The notes below the pieces were generated by a model. The model ran no database searches. It was not told where the DNA came from and saw nothing but the letters and a program-made list of their open reading frames with translations. Positions 1 to 11,700 of a stretch of 64,000 nucleotides of DNA are shown piece by piece. The position numbers and the translations under genes are program-made. The first letter of the stretch is position 1. Each line of letters opens with the position of its first letter. Origin of the DNA: Sorghum bicolor (Eukaryota; Streptophyta; Magnoliopsida; Poales; Poaceae); assembly GCF_000003195.3 (NCBI RefSeq), contig NC_012872.2:22282066-22346065 (forward strand). Direction: 5' to 3'.

Positions 1-1772
1 GCATCGGGTTCGATAGGGATGCGATGAGTGCAGAGTGCAGGACTAATTCCCTTAAGGTCTTCTAACGAGTATCCTAAGACAGAGCGGCGTTCTTCTAAGA
101 CGGTGATGAGTTTGGTGACTTCTTCTTCTGTCAGTTGATCACTAATGATTACCGGAGTCTCTCTATCACCATTAAGGAAGGCGTACTTAAGTCCAGAGGG
201 AAGTGGCTTAAGTTCTATAGAGGGTTTTGGTGGTGGTTTAGATTCATCCAAGTCTAATGGTTCTTCTAATTTGTTCTCTTCTTCTTGGATGATGTTTTCG
301 GCGTCTTCTTCTAAGTCAGGCTGAGAAGTGTCCAGAAGAGATGCCGATATCACCTCCTCTATTGGGTCAGGCTCGGGCGGGGTCTCGGCTTTAGAATTAG
401 TAGAGCCGGCAAAAGGCATAGAAAGGTCTAAGCCCTTCCCGAGGTTACCCTTGAAACGCCCTTCATGAAATCCATTTAGGAACCTCATGATGGGGTGCCC
501 GATTAACAAGTCAACTTCTTTCATATCAAAGATAAAGAAGTTTAGCAGAATGTTGACTTTGTTAAAGGAGACAGGAATATTCTGTGCAATCCCACAACTC
601 TCGACCATTTCCCCAGAGGGTAATTTAAGAAATTTGCTGGTCGGGGTTAATGGTTCCTCGCCTAGGAGTGTCAGTACTAATGACTTGGACATTAGGCTTA
701 CTCCTACAGCAGGGTCATAAAGGGATTCTATAGGAGTGGAGTTTATGACACAGGGAATGGGTGTAAAACTCGAGAGAAGTTTGATGACATCAGATGATGT
801 CTCAGCTTCTCTAAACCATTCATTACTCATAATAGCCGTGAGTTCTTGGGCAGTTGCCCTGAGGTAACCAGCCTCAAGATGAGCTGGGATATGGCTATTC
901 GGAGCTCTGCGTGCTGTAGATCTCCTTTGCACAGGTTGATTCGAGACATTGCCAAAATCGGCAAATAGATCAGTCTTGATGTTAAGTGGGTAATCCAAGG
1001 GATGAATTACTTCTTCCGTTGGAGGTGCTTGTGGTATTGGTTCAGGTTCGACAGCTTGGGTTGCGGCTAAAGGAGTTTTGGCTGTCGAAGGTTCATCCCT
1101 AGGAGTTCGATCTTCCTCAGGAGCTTCAATATGATCATCAGTGTAAGGGGTATTCTCGAGAATAGTCCCAAGAATGGCCTTACCTTCACTGATAGGTAAA
1201 TGAAGGAATGCTCCCTTAGAGGCTAAATCAAGGAATTGTGCGGATTGTTGGCTAAGTCCGAGGTAAAAATGTTGCATAAGAATTGGCTCGGTTATACCTA
1301 AGTCTGGGCCAGATGATGTTAAGTCGGTGAGACGCGCCCAGGCCGCACCTAGAGACTCCTTCCCTTCTTGCTTGAAGTCTAGGACTTCTCTACGGAGACG
1401 AGCTATTCTAGAGATGGGAAAGTAGGTGAGGCAGAATTTGGCTTGCAGCTTTTCCCATTCTCCTCCTACACTACCTACATAGCGAGTGTACCACCGTCTG
1501 GCCTTTCCTGTCAAAGAGAACGGAAAGAGCTTCCACTTGAGGGTAACTCGCCTCATCCCTTGGATGTGGATGCATGAACAAAGTTGTTCGAAATCTCGTA
1601 GGTGTGTGTAAGGATTTTCATCTCCTTCTCCCGAAAAGGGATTCTCCTGAACCATCGCTACGAGACTCGGGCGAAGCTCATAGTGACAGGCCAAAATGGC
1701 TTTTGATGAACTTGCTGGCTCCAACTCAGCGCCCGTTGGAGCAGCGTAATCGAAGAGGGTTGTTTGATCCAT
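1..1772 (-). CDS. gag-pol: Gag-protease polyprotein of element A, C-terminus outside window
   Basis: An uninterrupted minus-strand frame starts at ATG 1770-1772, about 80 bp after the PBS, and stays open for at least 590 codons to the window edge. Residues about 40-215 resemble the Athila-type capsid region (FSGEGDENPYTHLRDFEQ; RWYTRYVG; QHFYLGLSQQS). An acidic and proline-rich linker follows. A retropepsin-like block follows at about residues 340-425, with YDPAVGVSLMS at the active-site position (Asp about 353) and LLIGHPIM as the C-terminal block. The normal D-T/S-G triad is therefore absent although the Asp is present. The last visible residues (ISPALCTHRIP) are the usual lead-in to reverse transcriptase. 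No CCHC zinc knuckle is visible. Element E carries the same layout, with Asn instead of Asp at the protease site. Confidence 0.85.
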   Translation of the reverse strand, partial: MDQTTLFDYAAPTGAELEPASSSKAILACHYELRPSLVAMVQENPFSGEGDENPYTHLRDFEQLCSCIHIQGMRRVTLKWKLFPFSLTGKARRWYTRYVGSVGGEWEKLQAKFCLTYFPISRIARLRREVLDFKQEGKESLGAAWARLTDLTSSGPDLGITEPILMQHFYLGLSQQSAQFLDLASKGAFLHLPISEGKAILGTILENTPYTDDHIEAPEEDRTPRDEPSTAKTPLAATQAVEPEPIPQAPPTEEVIHPLDYPLNIKTDLFADFGNVSNQPVQRRSTARRAPNSHIPAHLEAGYLRATAQELTAIMSNEWFREAETSSDVIKLLSSFTPIPCVINSTPIESLYDPAVGVSLMSKSLVLTLLGEEPLTPTSKFLKLPSGEMVESCGIAQNIPVSFNKVNILLNFFIFDMKEVDLLIGHPIMRFLNGFHEGRFKGNLGKGLDLSMPFAGSTNSKAETPPEPDPIEEVISASLLDTSQPDLEEDAENIIQEEENKLEEPLDLDESKPPPKPSIELKPLPSGLKYAFLNGDRETPVIISDQLTEEEVTKLITVLEERRSVLGYSLEDLKGISPALCTHRIPIEPD

Positions 1773-1849
1773 TTGGATATGTGTATAAAGTTTTAAATCA
1801 AACAAAGATAACTTAACGATTTTTTTGTCCTAGTTAAAACAGCTACCGC

Positions 1850-1867
1850 TCCCCGGCAACGGCGCCA
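1850..1867 (-). other. Primer binding site of element A (tRNA-Asp type)
   Basis: The minus strand reads TGGCGCCGTTGCCGGGGA, complementary over 18 nt to the 3' end of plant tRNA-Asp(GUC). It lies 7 nt inside the LTR edge. This primer type is characteristic of Athila elements. Confidence 0.9.
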
Positions 1868-1874
1868 GAAAGCT

Positions 1875-3220
1875 TGTTGACACCAGAAGTGGCAAACGGT
1901 TATACCGCAAGCATACGGTAGTCAATGTAGCCTTCACCGGGAGTATTCCAGGTATCGTGATTTCCACGGGGAACGCGAAGTGAATTAACTAGGCTTTAGA
2001 TCGTTAGGTGATGATCAAAGGGTCTAGGATAATGGGGTAGAGAGGTCCAACTAGTATTAATGCCTGGTCTTGGTAATTAAGTATAGTCAAGGTTTTTCTC
2101 CTAACTCTTTACTGAGGGCGATACCCGAAAAGGAGGATTGAGTTAACGAGGTTTTTCACCTCCCCGTCTCCTAAGCGACTACCCTGCTCAGCCCAACTAT
2201 TATTTGCAACTTGCCTACAACAGATGCGAGGAGCTTTCCGCCTAGCGAGGACTGTCACTCTCACACTAGGTGTCTACACAACTGCGACAAGGAGTCCACA
2301 CTGGCAAGAAGTAGTCTAGACACCACGTCTAAACTAGCTCTTGCTACCCTAAGCTTAGCTAAAGCTATGAGCACTCAAGATCAAGCAATGTGCCAGTAAA
2401 GGATTCTTATACTTAAAGTACCAGACCAAATATTAAATACTAGAAAAGACTCAGAAGTAAGACTTACAAGAAGACCTGCTTCCGCTGAGGTGCTCCGCGA
2501 AGAAGACTCCCGACAGGCCGGGACTCCTCCTTGGAACTCCTCACTCTCTACTCACTATGATAGCACTAAGCTACTAAAGTAGTTTACTCCTAAGATACAT
2601 GACATTTAAGTGAAGGAATAGGGGGGTATTTATAGTGGGAGATGGAGTAGGGGCTACTCCAGTGCCACGTCAGCGATCCGCGTCATCTTCATCATGCACC
2701 ATTGGATCAAACCAACTTCACAACCGCCATCTGATCAACGGTAGAGGCAAACTAACATGTGCAACATGTGGGCAAGGTCGGTGGGAGGCCAACCGACCCT
2801 GGAACCGCCATGAAGTGGGGTCGGCCGACCCCCTATCTGGCTGGTTGGGCCCACCTGCAGTGTCCTGGAGGCTCTCTGATGTCGGTGGAGTTGAGCTGAC
2901 CGGTGGGACCCACCAAAGTGGGGTCGCCCGACCCGAATTCTATGGGGTTAGGGTGTCAGCCCTGTCCTACATGTCTTCCTCTTCATGACTATAATGTTGT
3001 CTTGGTTACTGGTGTCACTGATCTTTAGTTATTCACCCCTTCTTAGTGTTTGGACCCTTGAAAAGTACCTGTTCTTACTCCTGCAACCAAATAGTAGCAT
3101 GTACATGTGGAACTAGGTTATATGTACCTATATTACTACTTTGTTTGGTTGTTTTCTCCCAAAATGAGTCTTATGTTGACGGTTATGATAGTAGAAAACA
3201 TGGTATAAATACCGTCAACA
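1875..3220 (-). repeat. 5' LTR of element A (1346 bp)
   Basis: The LTR is bounded by TGTTGAC and GTCAACA ends and joins the PBS on its left side. A TATA-like box (ACTATAAATACC on the minus strand) is at about 2624-2636. Minus-strand sequence near the LTR start contains a second copy of its own terminus (ACCGTCAACA) about 40 bp inside, around 3178-3187. Confidence 0.85.
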
Positions 3221-3799
3221 TTCGGCTTTGCGACGTACTCTCGATAGAGCGAGCGTCTTCCACCCCAGATTGAGTTCCTAGCGGGTAGTCCAAGTGAGAA
3301 CCTGTGCCCCTTTCGAGGGGGTCAGCTGTAGCCCAGAGGCGTCCTCATGAAGCAGGGTCGACGTGGTCGGGGATACCGGTCTCATTCGATAGAGTCCAGC
3401 GGCTCGATGCCTCCCTTCGGGGGGATTCCTCTCGACTGTCTCGACCCTACCTTGGACATCGCCAGCGAGTCCTCGAGGCGGGCCTCGATTTTCGACCACT
3501 CGCTGGGGATCCCTGTCTCTTGGTGCTCGAGATCAGCTGTCGAACCCTTTCGACGGGCCAGCCATCGACCTCTCGAGACTATCGTGGGCGCATACCTTGG
3601 CTTACGAAGTAAGGAAGCTGCCGTACCGGTTCGTCTTTCTGCCCGTTGGGCGCACCTTTTGAGGTAAGTGACGTTGCGACACTGTATCGGCGGGGAATTC
3701 GGAGCGTCCGGCCTGTGAGGAGAGAAAGGACCGTTAGACGGCGCATTTATGGGGGGAGTTACCTCATTTATCGGATCTATCCGTTGGTCGGCCGCTATC
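3221..3799 (-). other. Non-coding 3' internal region of element B, upstream of the passenger gene
   Basis: Positions 3221-3345 match 49669-49808 of element I apart from a gap of about 15 bp; 3346-3799 has no counterpart in I. The block precedes the TATA box of the plus-strand passenger gene and probably contains its promoter. Short ORFs here look like chance frames in GC-rich DNA. Confidence 0.6.
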
Positions 3800-3807
3800 T
3801 ATAAATA
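3800..3807 (+). promoter_or_regulatory. Putative TATA box of the element B passenger gene
   Basis: TATAAATA lies 138 bp upstream of the inferred start codon at 3946, followed by a CT-rich leader (CTCCATTCCTTCTCTCCCC) typical of plant transcription starts. It faces opposite to the retrotransposon's own transcription. This promoter is absent from the deleted relative, element I. Confidence 0.6.
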
Positions 3808-3945
3808 CGCCGTGGCGTTGCTCCATTCCTTCTCTCCCCTTCCGTCCTCTCGCCTTCGTCTTCTCGCTGCCTTCGCTCTCTTGCTTCCACCACGCGCGCG
3901 TGCACCCCCTCGAGCGGTAGTGAATCCACCATCCTTCCAACCAAG

Positions 3946-6900
3946 ATGCCTGTGAGGCTTGTTGCCGCCGACGACTGGTGTCCGTCGTTGATGACGGACC
4001 GCCGTCTGCTAGAGCTCGAGAATGAAGGGCTCTTGCGCCGCCGCAGTTCGTAGTCTTCGCCGGAGTGGATCGTGCCACCGGCGAGTCACAGGGAGCCCCA
4101 GCCACCCGAGGGCTATGTGGTGTCATTCGCCAAGTTCCACCGCCATGGCTTGGGTGCTCCCCCGAGTCGCTTTATGCGGGCCCTCTGCTTCCACTATGGA
4201 GTGGAGCTCCAGCATTTTTCCCCGAACGCCATCACCATCGCGGCGGTCTTCGCCGCGGTGTGTGAGGGCTATCTGGGGATGATGCCCCATTGGGATCTAT
4301 GGCTCCACCTCTACAGGGGCGAACTTTTCAACGCCCCCACCGGAACCACCGGCGTGAGGAAACCCGTGCGGGCCGGATGCCTCAACCTGGTGTTGAAGAC
4401 GAAGAAGACGGAGAGGCCGCACGAGTACATCCCAGTGGGGCTGTCGTCGAACCATGCTGGGTGGGACTCCCAGTGGTTCTATCTGAGAAACGACGACGGT
4501 CTCTTCCCCGCCTACATGGGCCGTCTGATCTCGGAGCGCCCAGACAACTGGACGTATGGCGTCGTCCACGAGCACCAGTCGCGGCTCGACCCCCTCCTCG
4601 ACGCCATGAAGAAGCTGCGCCTGGAGGGCCTGTCCACCGCTCTCGTCCTCTCGGCCGTCCATCGTCGAAGGGTCCTTCCCCTGATGTCTCGGCCGTTGAG
4701 GATGGACGAAATGGGGCCGGGCGTCTCGTCCCGGGATCTCGAAGCTTGCCGGATGTCCAACGTGGCTCTGGCGGACGATGAAGTCGCCGCCCGGGTCAGG
4801 GCAGCCATCGCCGGCGACTTCAAGTCGTAACATGTCAACGGCTTCCCCATGAGGCCTGATGAAGGCTCGGTCGATCTGGTATGTTTTCTTCCTCGTGGGT
4901 AGCCTTGACTCTGGGTTCCTTTTCCACCCCCTTTTTCTAAGTCTACTTTTTACGGTGGCAGGGGCGGATGGACGTTCGATCCTCGAGGCCTCTGGTGAAG
5001 GAGGACGAAGTTGACCGCGACGCGCGGCGCCGGTCTGCCGAGAAGTCGAAGTCCGTCAAGGACTCTCAGAAGAAGGGGGAGAAGAAGAAAAACCTCGACC
5101 GGCAAGCCTTAGAGGCGCGCCGGTCCAAGTCCAGGCAGAGGGGAGAGCCTGAGGAAGAGTCCCCCAGCGAGAAAGATGACGACGATGACGAGGACAGTGA
5201 GGACTCCGAGGGGATGGCGTCTCGTCTTGACCAGATCCTCGGGGGTCCATCTCAAGGCGACGTCGACGCTCCTCGGGCAGAAGCTACGACGGGGGGCCCA
5301 GGCGGGTCCTACCGTCCTCGCGCCGACACCCCTCCCGCGCCCAAAGTCAGTCAAGTCGCGCCGCGCCCTCCCCCGGCGCCCAGGGAGGGCGGTCATGCCA
5401 AGCCCCAAGCGACGGGGCCACTGACCCGCGGTCGCGCAGCGGCCTCCGAGAAAGGAGAGGTCGGCCGCAGAAGTGCCAGTCCCGGCGCCCGTCAGGCGGG
5501 AACTGACGCACCTAGGCCAGCGCCTGCCCTCGAGGGGCCTGGAGCCCTGACGCGGGGTGGCTCGAGGCCCACCGGTCGGGGCGGAGGGAGGGGAGTCGTT
5601 CTCCCTGTGGGGTAAGCCTTCTCGATGCTGTGGCTTTTGTCTTTCTACTCCCCTGCGTTTCCTCATATGCCGTTCTTTTCTCAGGCTAAAGCGGACCCTC
5701 AAGCAGGCCCAGCCGTCCATGGCAAAGAGGCTCAAAACGGGAATCGCCTCCAAGGAACCAGGTTTATAGCTTGTTTATGGCCCCTGTGATGTTCTCGCGT
5801 CGGTTATTACAGCGTCTAACCTTCATCTCTTGTTTTGTAGGCTCCTCCGACTCCCAACCTCCAGCCGGTGTCGAGAGGAGTCCGCCTCGTCCCGCGCCTG
5901 CCTCGTCGCCGCCGACTTGTGGCGAGGCGTCCCAGACGCAAGCGTCAGAGGGAGCCCCCGAGCCCCCTCGATTGGGGGTCGAGGGGGAACCCATCACCAT
6001 CAGCGACACGTCTGATGGTGACAGAGCGTCTGGGGGTGCCCGCCCTATGGAGGAGGAAACGTCGAGCCGCGACTGGTGGATGAACAGCGGGAACGTGAAG
6101 CGGCGCGGCAGCCGCAGGAGCACGAGGCACAGCAACAGTAGCAACAACAACAGCAGCAGCAGCCACAGCAACAGCAGCAGGCGGGCCAAGAGGAGGGACC
6201 GCTCGAGCCTCCGCCCCAAGGTCCGGCCCAGCCAGCGCCACCGGAGCCGCAAGGGCTCGGCGCGGAGGAGGACCTGCCGGTGTACGGCCCCCCAACCCCG
6301 GCGTGGCTCCTCCCGGGGGCACCCGCCGCGATCCGGGCAGAGCCGGGGCGAGCGGATGGAGTGGTGGCGCTCGCCTGCCTGAAGCGCACGCCCCCCGACC
6401 CCGAGTCCGATATCAAGAGGACAATTTACGGCATGGACGGGATCGCCCCAGGGTTCCTCCGGGAACGTCGGGCGTGGGAGGACCGCTTTCCTTCCGAGGA
6501 AGATGAAATTGGGGCATCGGGGACCAAGGACGGAACCTGGAAGACGGTGGACGACGACGGACGGTTCCCATGCCTCGTCGACCTGTTCCTGCGCCATGGG
6601 GGCTCCCTCGAGACCGTCGAGGGCCTCATCCGCGGCGTTAAGGCACGGGCTAACCGGGAGATGGAGCACTGGTGCCCTGATCGCATCCGTATCCGGGCCT
6701 CCCACGACCCTTCTGAGCCCGACATCTTCCTCGACGATCGGAAGGAGGCGGAGAAGTGGGAACACGTCGAGGAGCTCCGCCTTTGGATGAAGCACGTGGT
6801 GGGGCTCCTCTCGGACGTTATCAACAATGGGCTCGGCCCGGCTTATTTCGTAAGTGTTTCTCGAACTCCAACCCTCATGGTGCTTTCTGGTTTCTGTATT

Positions 6901-8145
6901 CTAATCCATCCGACCCTTGATTCGCAGGATATGAAAGAGACCTCCCGCATCAAGTCCAGTTTCATACACGCCACGAGGGGCAGTTGGGAGCAGCTCCCCC
7001 TCCTCAAGGATCAACTCCTCGAGTCGCAGGAAAAGCTCCTTAAAGCTTACAAAGATCTCATAGCACTCGAGGAGGAGAAGAAGGCGAGGGAGGCTGCCTT
7101 GGCCGAGGCCCGAGAGGCCTCGAAGAAGGCGGAGGAGGAGACGATGCAGCTACGGGAGCGGGCTCTCACGGTCGAGGAGGCCGCGTCCAGAGCCCGGGAG
7201 GAGGCCCTGTCCTGCAAGAGCGTTATCGCGGATCTGGACGAGGAGAAGGGCCTCCTTAAATCCGACCTGGACTCTCTCCGAGAGTCCTTCCGAAAGATGA
7301 AGGTGGAGCATGTGAACGGCGAGGTCGCCAGGGGCGCCGCGGAGGAAGCCAAGAAGAAGGCCCTCGATGATCTCGAGGCGGAGCGGACTCGATCCCGCAG
7401 TCTCTCTAATGACGTCGAGCGTCTGAAGGGAGAATTGCTGGAGAAGAGTGGGGCCATTGCTCAGGCTGGCAAGGCGATCGAGGATCTCCGCGTTGCCAAC
7501 ACCGAGCTGGCACGCTCCAACAAAGAGATCGAGGGGGCCAATACCAGGCTGGTCGGCGAGAACACGACCCTCGAGGAGACCGTACGCGGTATGTTTCCTC
7601 TATCAGATTTCTTTTTCTGAGGTGTGCTTAGTTTTTCCTAAGGTCTCTTTGTATTGGCTTTTACAGGGCTCAAGGACGAACTCCTGGCCGCCCAAGCCGA
7701 GGCTCGCAACGCCAAGGCTCAGCTCGAGGCGGAGGTTGATTTGAACCGTCGAGTGCGGACGGCGATAAGTGATCTCTCGACCTCTTGGGAGGTCGAGCCT
7801 ATGGATGAGTCGAGGGAGGGTGCTCGAGGTGACGCCCTGGTCGACCAGCTGTGCTACATAGGCGCGACGCTGCGAGATCGGGTGCGGGATGCCCTCCACA
7901 TCTGGGTGAAGCGGGCGATGGCGGTTGTCTGCTCGGGCTTCTCCTACGACATGGAGGTGGTGTCTCATGGCTTCATCACCGACATCTCCAAGACTGACAC
8001 GGAGAACGAGGAGAGGCTCCACACCTTAATCGACGACGCGGAGGCTCCTGGGGAACGGTTGGCTAAGCTTTTTGAGCCTGAGGTGCTCCCTCCTGAGACT
8101 AGCTCGGGCGGAGGCGAAGGCGGTGAGGATCGTGCCTCGGACTGA
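3946..8145 (+). pseudogene. Antisense passenger gene of element B (gypsy-type transposase_28-like domain plus coiled coil), six exons, broken
   Basis: A spliced gene runs opposite to gag-pol. Exons with GT-AG borders and consistent phases: 3946-4878, 4962-5611, 5685-5761, 5841-6849, 6928-7588, 7667-8145 (about 1270 codons). Exon 1 encodes the domain I recognise as Pfam 'putative gypsy type transposon' (PF04195): GYVVSFAKFHRHG, RFMRALCFHYGVEL, VFAAVCEGYLG, QWFYLRNDDG. Exons 2-4 are basic, acidic and proline-rich, with a poly-Gln tract near 6130-6180. Exons 5-6 form a long coiled coil (from about 7000), then a conserved C-terminal segment. Breaks: TAG 4051, TAA 4828, a frameshift near 6060, TAG 6139. 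Antisense extra genes are known in Tat elements; their function is unknown. The 78-bp intron 4 is a multiple of three and stays open. Confidence 0.78.
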
Positions 8146-8711
8146 GGCCTGCGAGCCTGCTCAGGGTGCCCGGGGCCCCTTGTATAATACTTTGTTAACT
8201 CTGTATTTAAGCGACACAGTATCTTTTTGTAATTGTTGAGTGTCTGTTTGTCTTTCCGCTCGAGGTTCTTTTATTCTTCCTTATTCCTACGTTTGTATTC
8301 CTTGCTCGATCTTTCGTCAAAAACAACCTTGATCACCTCAAGGGTAAGGAAGTGAGTAGAGTTTTCCGTAGCCCGGGGGCGTAGGAGTTCTCAGGCTCGT
8401 TGTCCCTCGGCCTTTGAGGGGCTCGAGGTGCTTTGGCTACTCGGATCGTATAAGGTTTACTAAGTAAGAAAAGAAAATTTCTTGGCTTTTTTCGACGTTT
8501 GGGGGGGGGGTCGTCCCCCTGGTAGCCCCCGAGGGGGTGCTGACTATGATGGGTCATAGTCGGCGCCCCCTTTTAACGTCGAGATCGTGACTTATGAATC
8601 TTCTCGGCACAAAGAAAAAAGAACTGTTTCGAGGGAAGGACTTTATTTATTCATTCATTCGTTTACAAAGTCTTGGTACAAAACGTAAGCAGGGACATAG
8701 GTTTAGAACTT
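8146..8711. other. Intergenic region between convergent passenger gene and pol of element B
   Basis: This stretch holds the 3' ends of two convergent units and no ORF. It matches 49858-50416 of element I closely. A G run of about 10 is at 8502-8511. The passenger transcript's polyadenylation region would be here. Confidence 0.6.
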
Positions 8712-11700
8712 CTAGGGGTAGAATCGACGTAGCTGTTCGATGTTCCATGCGTTGGTGAAGACTGCCCCCTTTTCGTCCGCTAGCTTGTACGTTCCCGGCT
8801 TCAGGACCTCGGCCACCACGTACGGGCCTTCCCAAGGTGGAGTCAGCTTGTGGCGTCCCTGATTACTTTGCCGGCGTCGTAGGACTAGGTCGCCCACGTT
8901 GAGGTCCCTCTTGCGCACATGCTTGTCGTGGTAGCGTCAAAGCCTTTGCTGATATCTGGCAGAGTTGAGGAGGGCCATGTCTCGAGCCTCCTCAAGTTGG
9001 TCGACCGCGTTTTCTTGAGTCTCTTTGTTCGATTGCTCGTTGTAGGCCTTGAGTCGAGGTGACCCATACTCGAGGTCTGTGGGGAGGATAGCCTCAGAGC
9101 CGTAGACCATGAAGAACGGGGTGTATTTTGTGGCCCTGCTTGGTGTCGTCCTGAGGCTCCATAGGACTGAGGAAAGCTCCTCGACCCATTTCTTGCCCAA
9201 TTTCTTCAATCGATTGTAGATCCTTGGCTTGAGTCCTTGCAAAATCATGCCGTTGGCACGCTCGACTTGGCCGTTAGTTCGAGGGTGGGCTACTGCAGAC
9301 CAGTTCACACGGATGTGATGCCGATCGCAGAAGTCCAAGAATTTTTTGCCGGTGAACTGGGTGCCGTTGTCGGTGATGATGACATTGGGGATCCCAAATC
9401 GATGGATGATGTCGGTGAAGAAAAGGACGGCCTGCTCGGAGCGGATGTTGGTGATGGGTCGAGCCTCGATCCATTTGGAGAACTTGTCTATGGCCACCAG
9501 CAAATGGGTGAATCCTCCTTTCGCCTTTTGTAGAGGTCCTACTAAATCGAGCCCCCACACCGCAAACGGCCAGGTAATGGGGATCATCTGAAGAGCGTGG
9601 GCGGGCAGATGCGTCTGCTTGGTGTAGAACTGACACCCGTGACATGATCGTACGAGCTCGATGGCGTCCGCCACGGCCGTTGGCTAGTAGAAGCCTTGTC
9701 GAAAAGCATTCCCTACAAGGGTCCGTGGAGCGGCGTGGTGACCGCAAGCCCCCGAGTGCAGGTCATCGAGGAGTTTTCGGCCTTCTTCCACGGTGATGCA
9801 ACGTTGTAAGACCCCCGTCGGGCTCCGTCGATATAGCTCGTTGTCTTCGCCATAGATCACGTATGATTTGGCCCGTCGAGCGACACGACGAGCTTCTGAC
9901 CTGTCTTCTGGCAACTCGCCGCGGATAAGGCAGTCGAGGAACGGTGTGCGCCAATCGAATGGTCGATCTGGCCATCGTTCTATCTCCATCATCTCTTCCA
10001 CCATCAAGAGCGTATCGATAGCATTGGTTGGTTGGGCGGTGGTGGCATCGACGCCAGCCCCCGTGCCTATGTCGACGGATGGCTCGTGAAGATCTTTTGA
10101 GAATGCATCAGGAGGCACCGTGCCTCTGGTCGATGCGATCTTGGCGAGTTCATCGGCTGCCTCGTTGTAGCGTCGAGCGATATGGACAAGCTCGAGACCG
10201 TGGAACCTATCCTCGAGTCGACGGACTTCTTTGCAGTACGCTTCCATTTTTGGGTCGTGGCAGCTCGAGGTTTTCATCACTTGGTCGATGATGAGTTGGG
10301 AGTCACCTCGGACGTCGAGGCGTCGGACTCCTAACTCGATAGCGATCTTGAGACCGTTGACGAGGGCCTCATATTCTGCGACATTGTTAGATGCGGCAAA
10401 ATGAATCCTGATTACGTATCTCATGTGGACGCCCAAGGGTGAAATGAACAGCAGGCCGGCTCCGGCTCCAGTTTTCATGAGTGACCCATCGAAATACATC
10501 GTCCATAGTTCCGCCTGGACCTAGGTCGGGGGGAGCTGGGTGTCCATCCATTCTGCGATGAAGTCTGCCAGGGCCTGCGATTTGATGGCCTTGCGGGGCG
10601 CATAAGTGAGAGTCTCACTCATGAGCTCGACCGACCATTTTGCTATTCTTCCCGTGGCTTCTTTGCTCTGGATTATTTCGCCTAAAGGAAAAGACGAGAC
10701 CACCGTGATGGGGTGGCCAAGGAAGTAATGCTGCAGCTTGCGACGGGCAAGGATTACGGCATAAATCAGCTTCTGGATTTGGGGATAACGCGCTTTGGTC
10801 TCCGAAAGCACCTCGCTGACGAAATATACTGGCCTCTGAACCGGTAGCGCATGTCCCTCCTCCTGCCTCTCGACCACCACCGCCGCACTGACAACGTGGG
10901 TCGTCGACGCGACGTAGAGGAGCAGCGGTTCTGCAGGTTGAGGTGGAACCAGGACCGGTGCCGAGGTCAGCGTCTTCTTCAGCCTTTCGAGTGCTTCCTC
11001 GGCCTCGGGGGTCCAAGAAAAGCGCTCGACCTTCTTCAGGAGTCGATATAATGGTAATGCCTTTTCTCCTAGTCTCGAGATGAAGCGGCTCAGAGCCGCC
11101 AGGCACCCCGTGACTCTCTGTACACCCTTGATGTCTCGGATCAGCCCCATTTTCGTGATAGCCGAGACTTTCTCGGGGTTGGCCTCGATGCCGCGCTGCG
11201 AAACGATGTATCCTAGGAGCATGCCTCGAGGCACACCGAAAACGCACTTCTCGGGATTGAGCTTGATCCGGCTGGTGCGTACACAGCTAAAGGCAATCTC
11301 GAGGTCCTGGATCAGGTCTCCTCGTCGCTTTGACTTGACGACAATGTCATCGACGTAGGCCTCGACCGTTGACCCTATATGTTCGCCAAACACGTGGAGC
11401 ATGCAACGTTGGTACGTGGCTCCCGCGTTTCGAAGCCCAAATGGCATGGTCACGTAGCAATACATCCCAAAAGGCGTGATGAAAGAGGTCGCGAGCTGGT
11501 CGGACTCCTTCATTTTTATTTGGTGGTAACCAGAATATGCATCAAGGAAAGAAAGGGTTTCACATCCCGCGGTAGAATCGACAATCTGATCAATGCGTGG
11601 CAATGGAAAGGGAACTTTTGGACATGCTTTATTCAGACTAGTATAATCGACACACATCCTCATTTTCCCATTCTTTTTCTTAACTAATACAGGGTTTGCC

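Larger units (their letters stand above)
1..3220 (-). mobile_element. Element A: Athila-type Ty3/gypsy retrotransposon, 5' part
   Basis: Read on the minus strand, this piece has a complete 5' LTR (1875-3220), a perfect tRNA-Asp-type primer site (1850-1867) and an open gag-protease frame that continues past the left edge. The LTR ends are TGTTGACGG and GTCAACA. The sequence right of 3220 resumes inside a Tat-lineage element (compare 49669 onwards), so A is inserted into element B. The expected 5-bp target duplicate would be TTCGG (3221-3225); its partner lies outside the window. The intact reading frame and perfect PBS suggest a fairly recent insertion. Confidence 0.88.

Noticed and set aside
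1850..1867. tRNA-Asp-like sequence as a possible tRNA gene
   Set aside because: Only 18 nt complementary to the tRNA 3' end, directly beside an LTR; also at 23720, 26733 and 39724. These are primer binding sites.
3178..3220. Second TGTTGACGG/ACCGTCAACA terminus inside LTR A as a miniature inverted-repeat element
   Set aside because: The roughly 40-bp segment has no target duplication of its own and no counterpart elsewhere in the window.
4297..4833. Minus-strand ORF of 178 codons within exon 1 of the passenger gene
   Set aside because: Shadow of the GC-rich plus-strand domain, which has clear family motifs.
5764..6795. Long minus-strand ORF (343 codons) opposite the poly-Gln part of the passenger gene, with a leucine run
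   Set aside because: It is the complement of CAG-rich coding DNA; the leucine run is the antisense of poly-Gln and the frame has no recognisable domain.
8500..8512. Run of G residues (also at 15281-15290) as a quadruplex or regulatory site
   Set aside because: Single homopolymers differing in length from the copy in element I; more likely slippage or sequencing-length noise.
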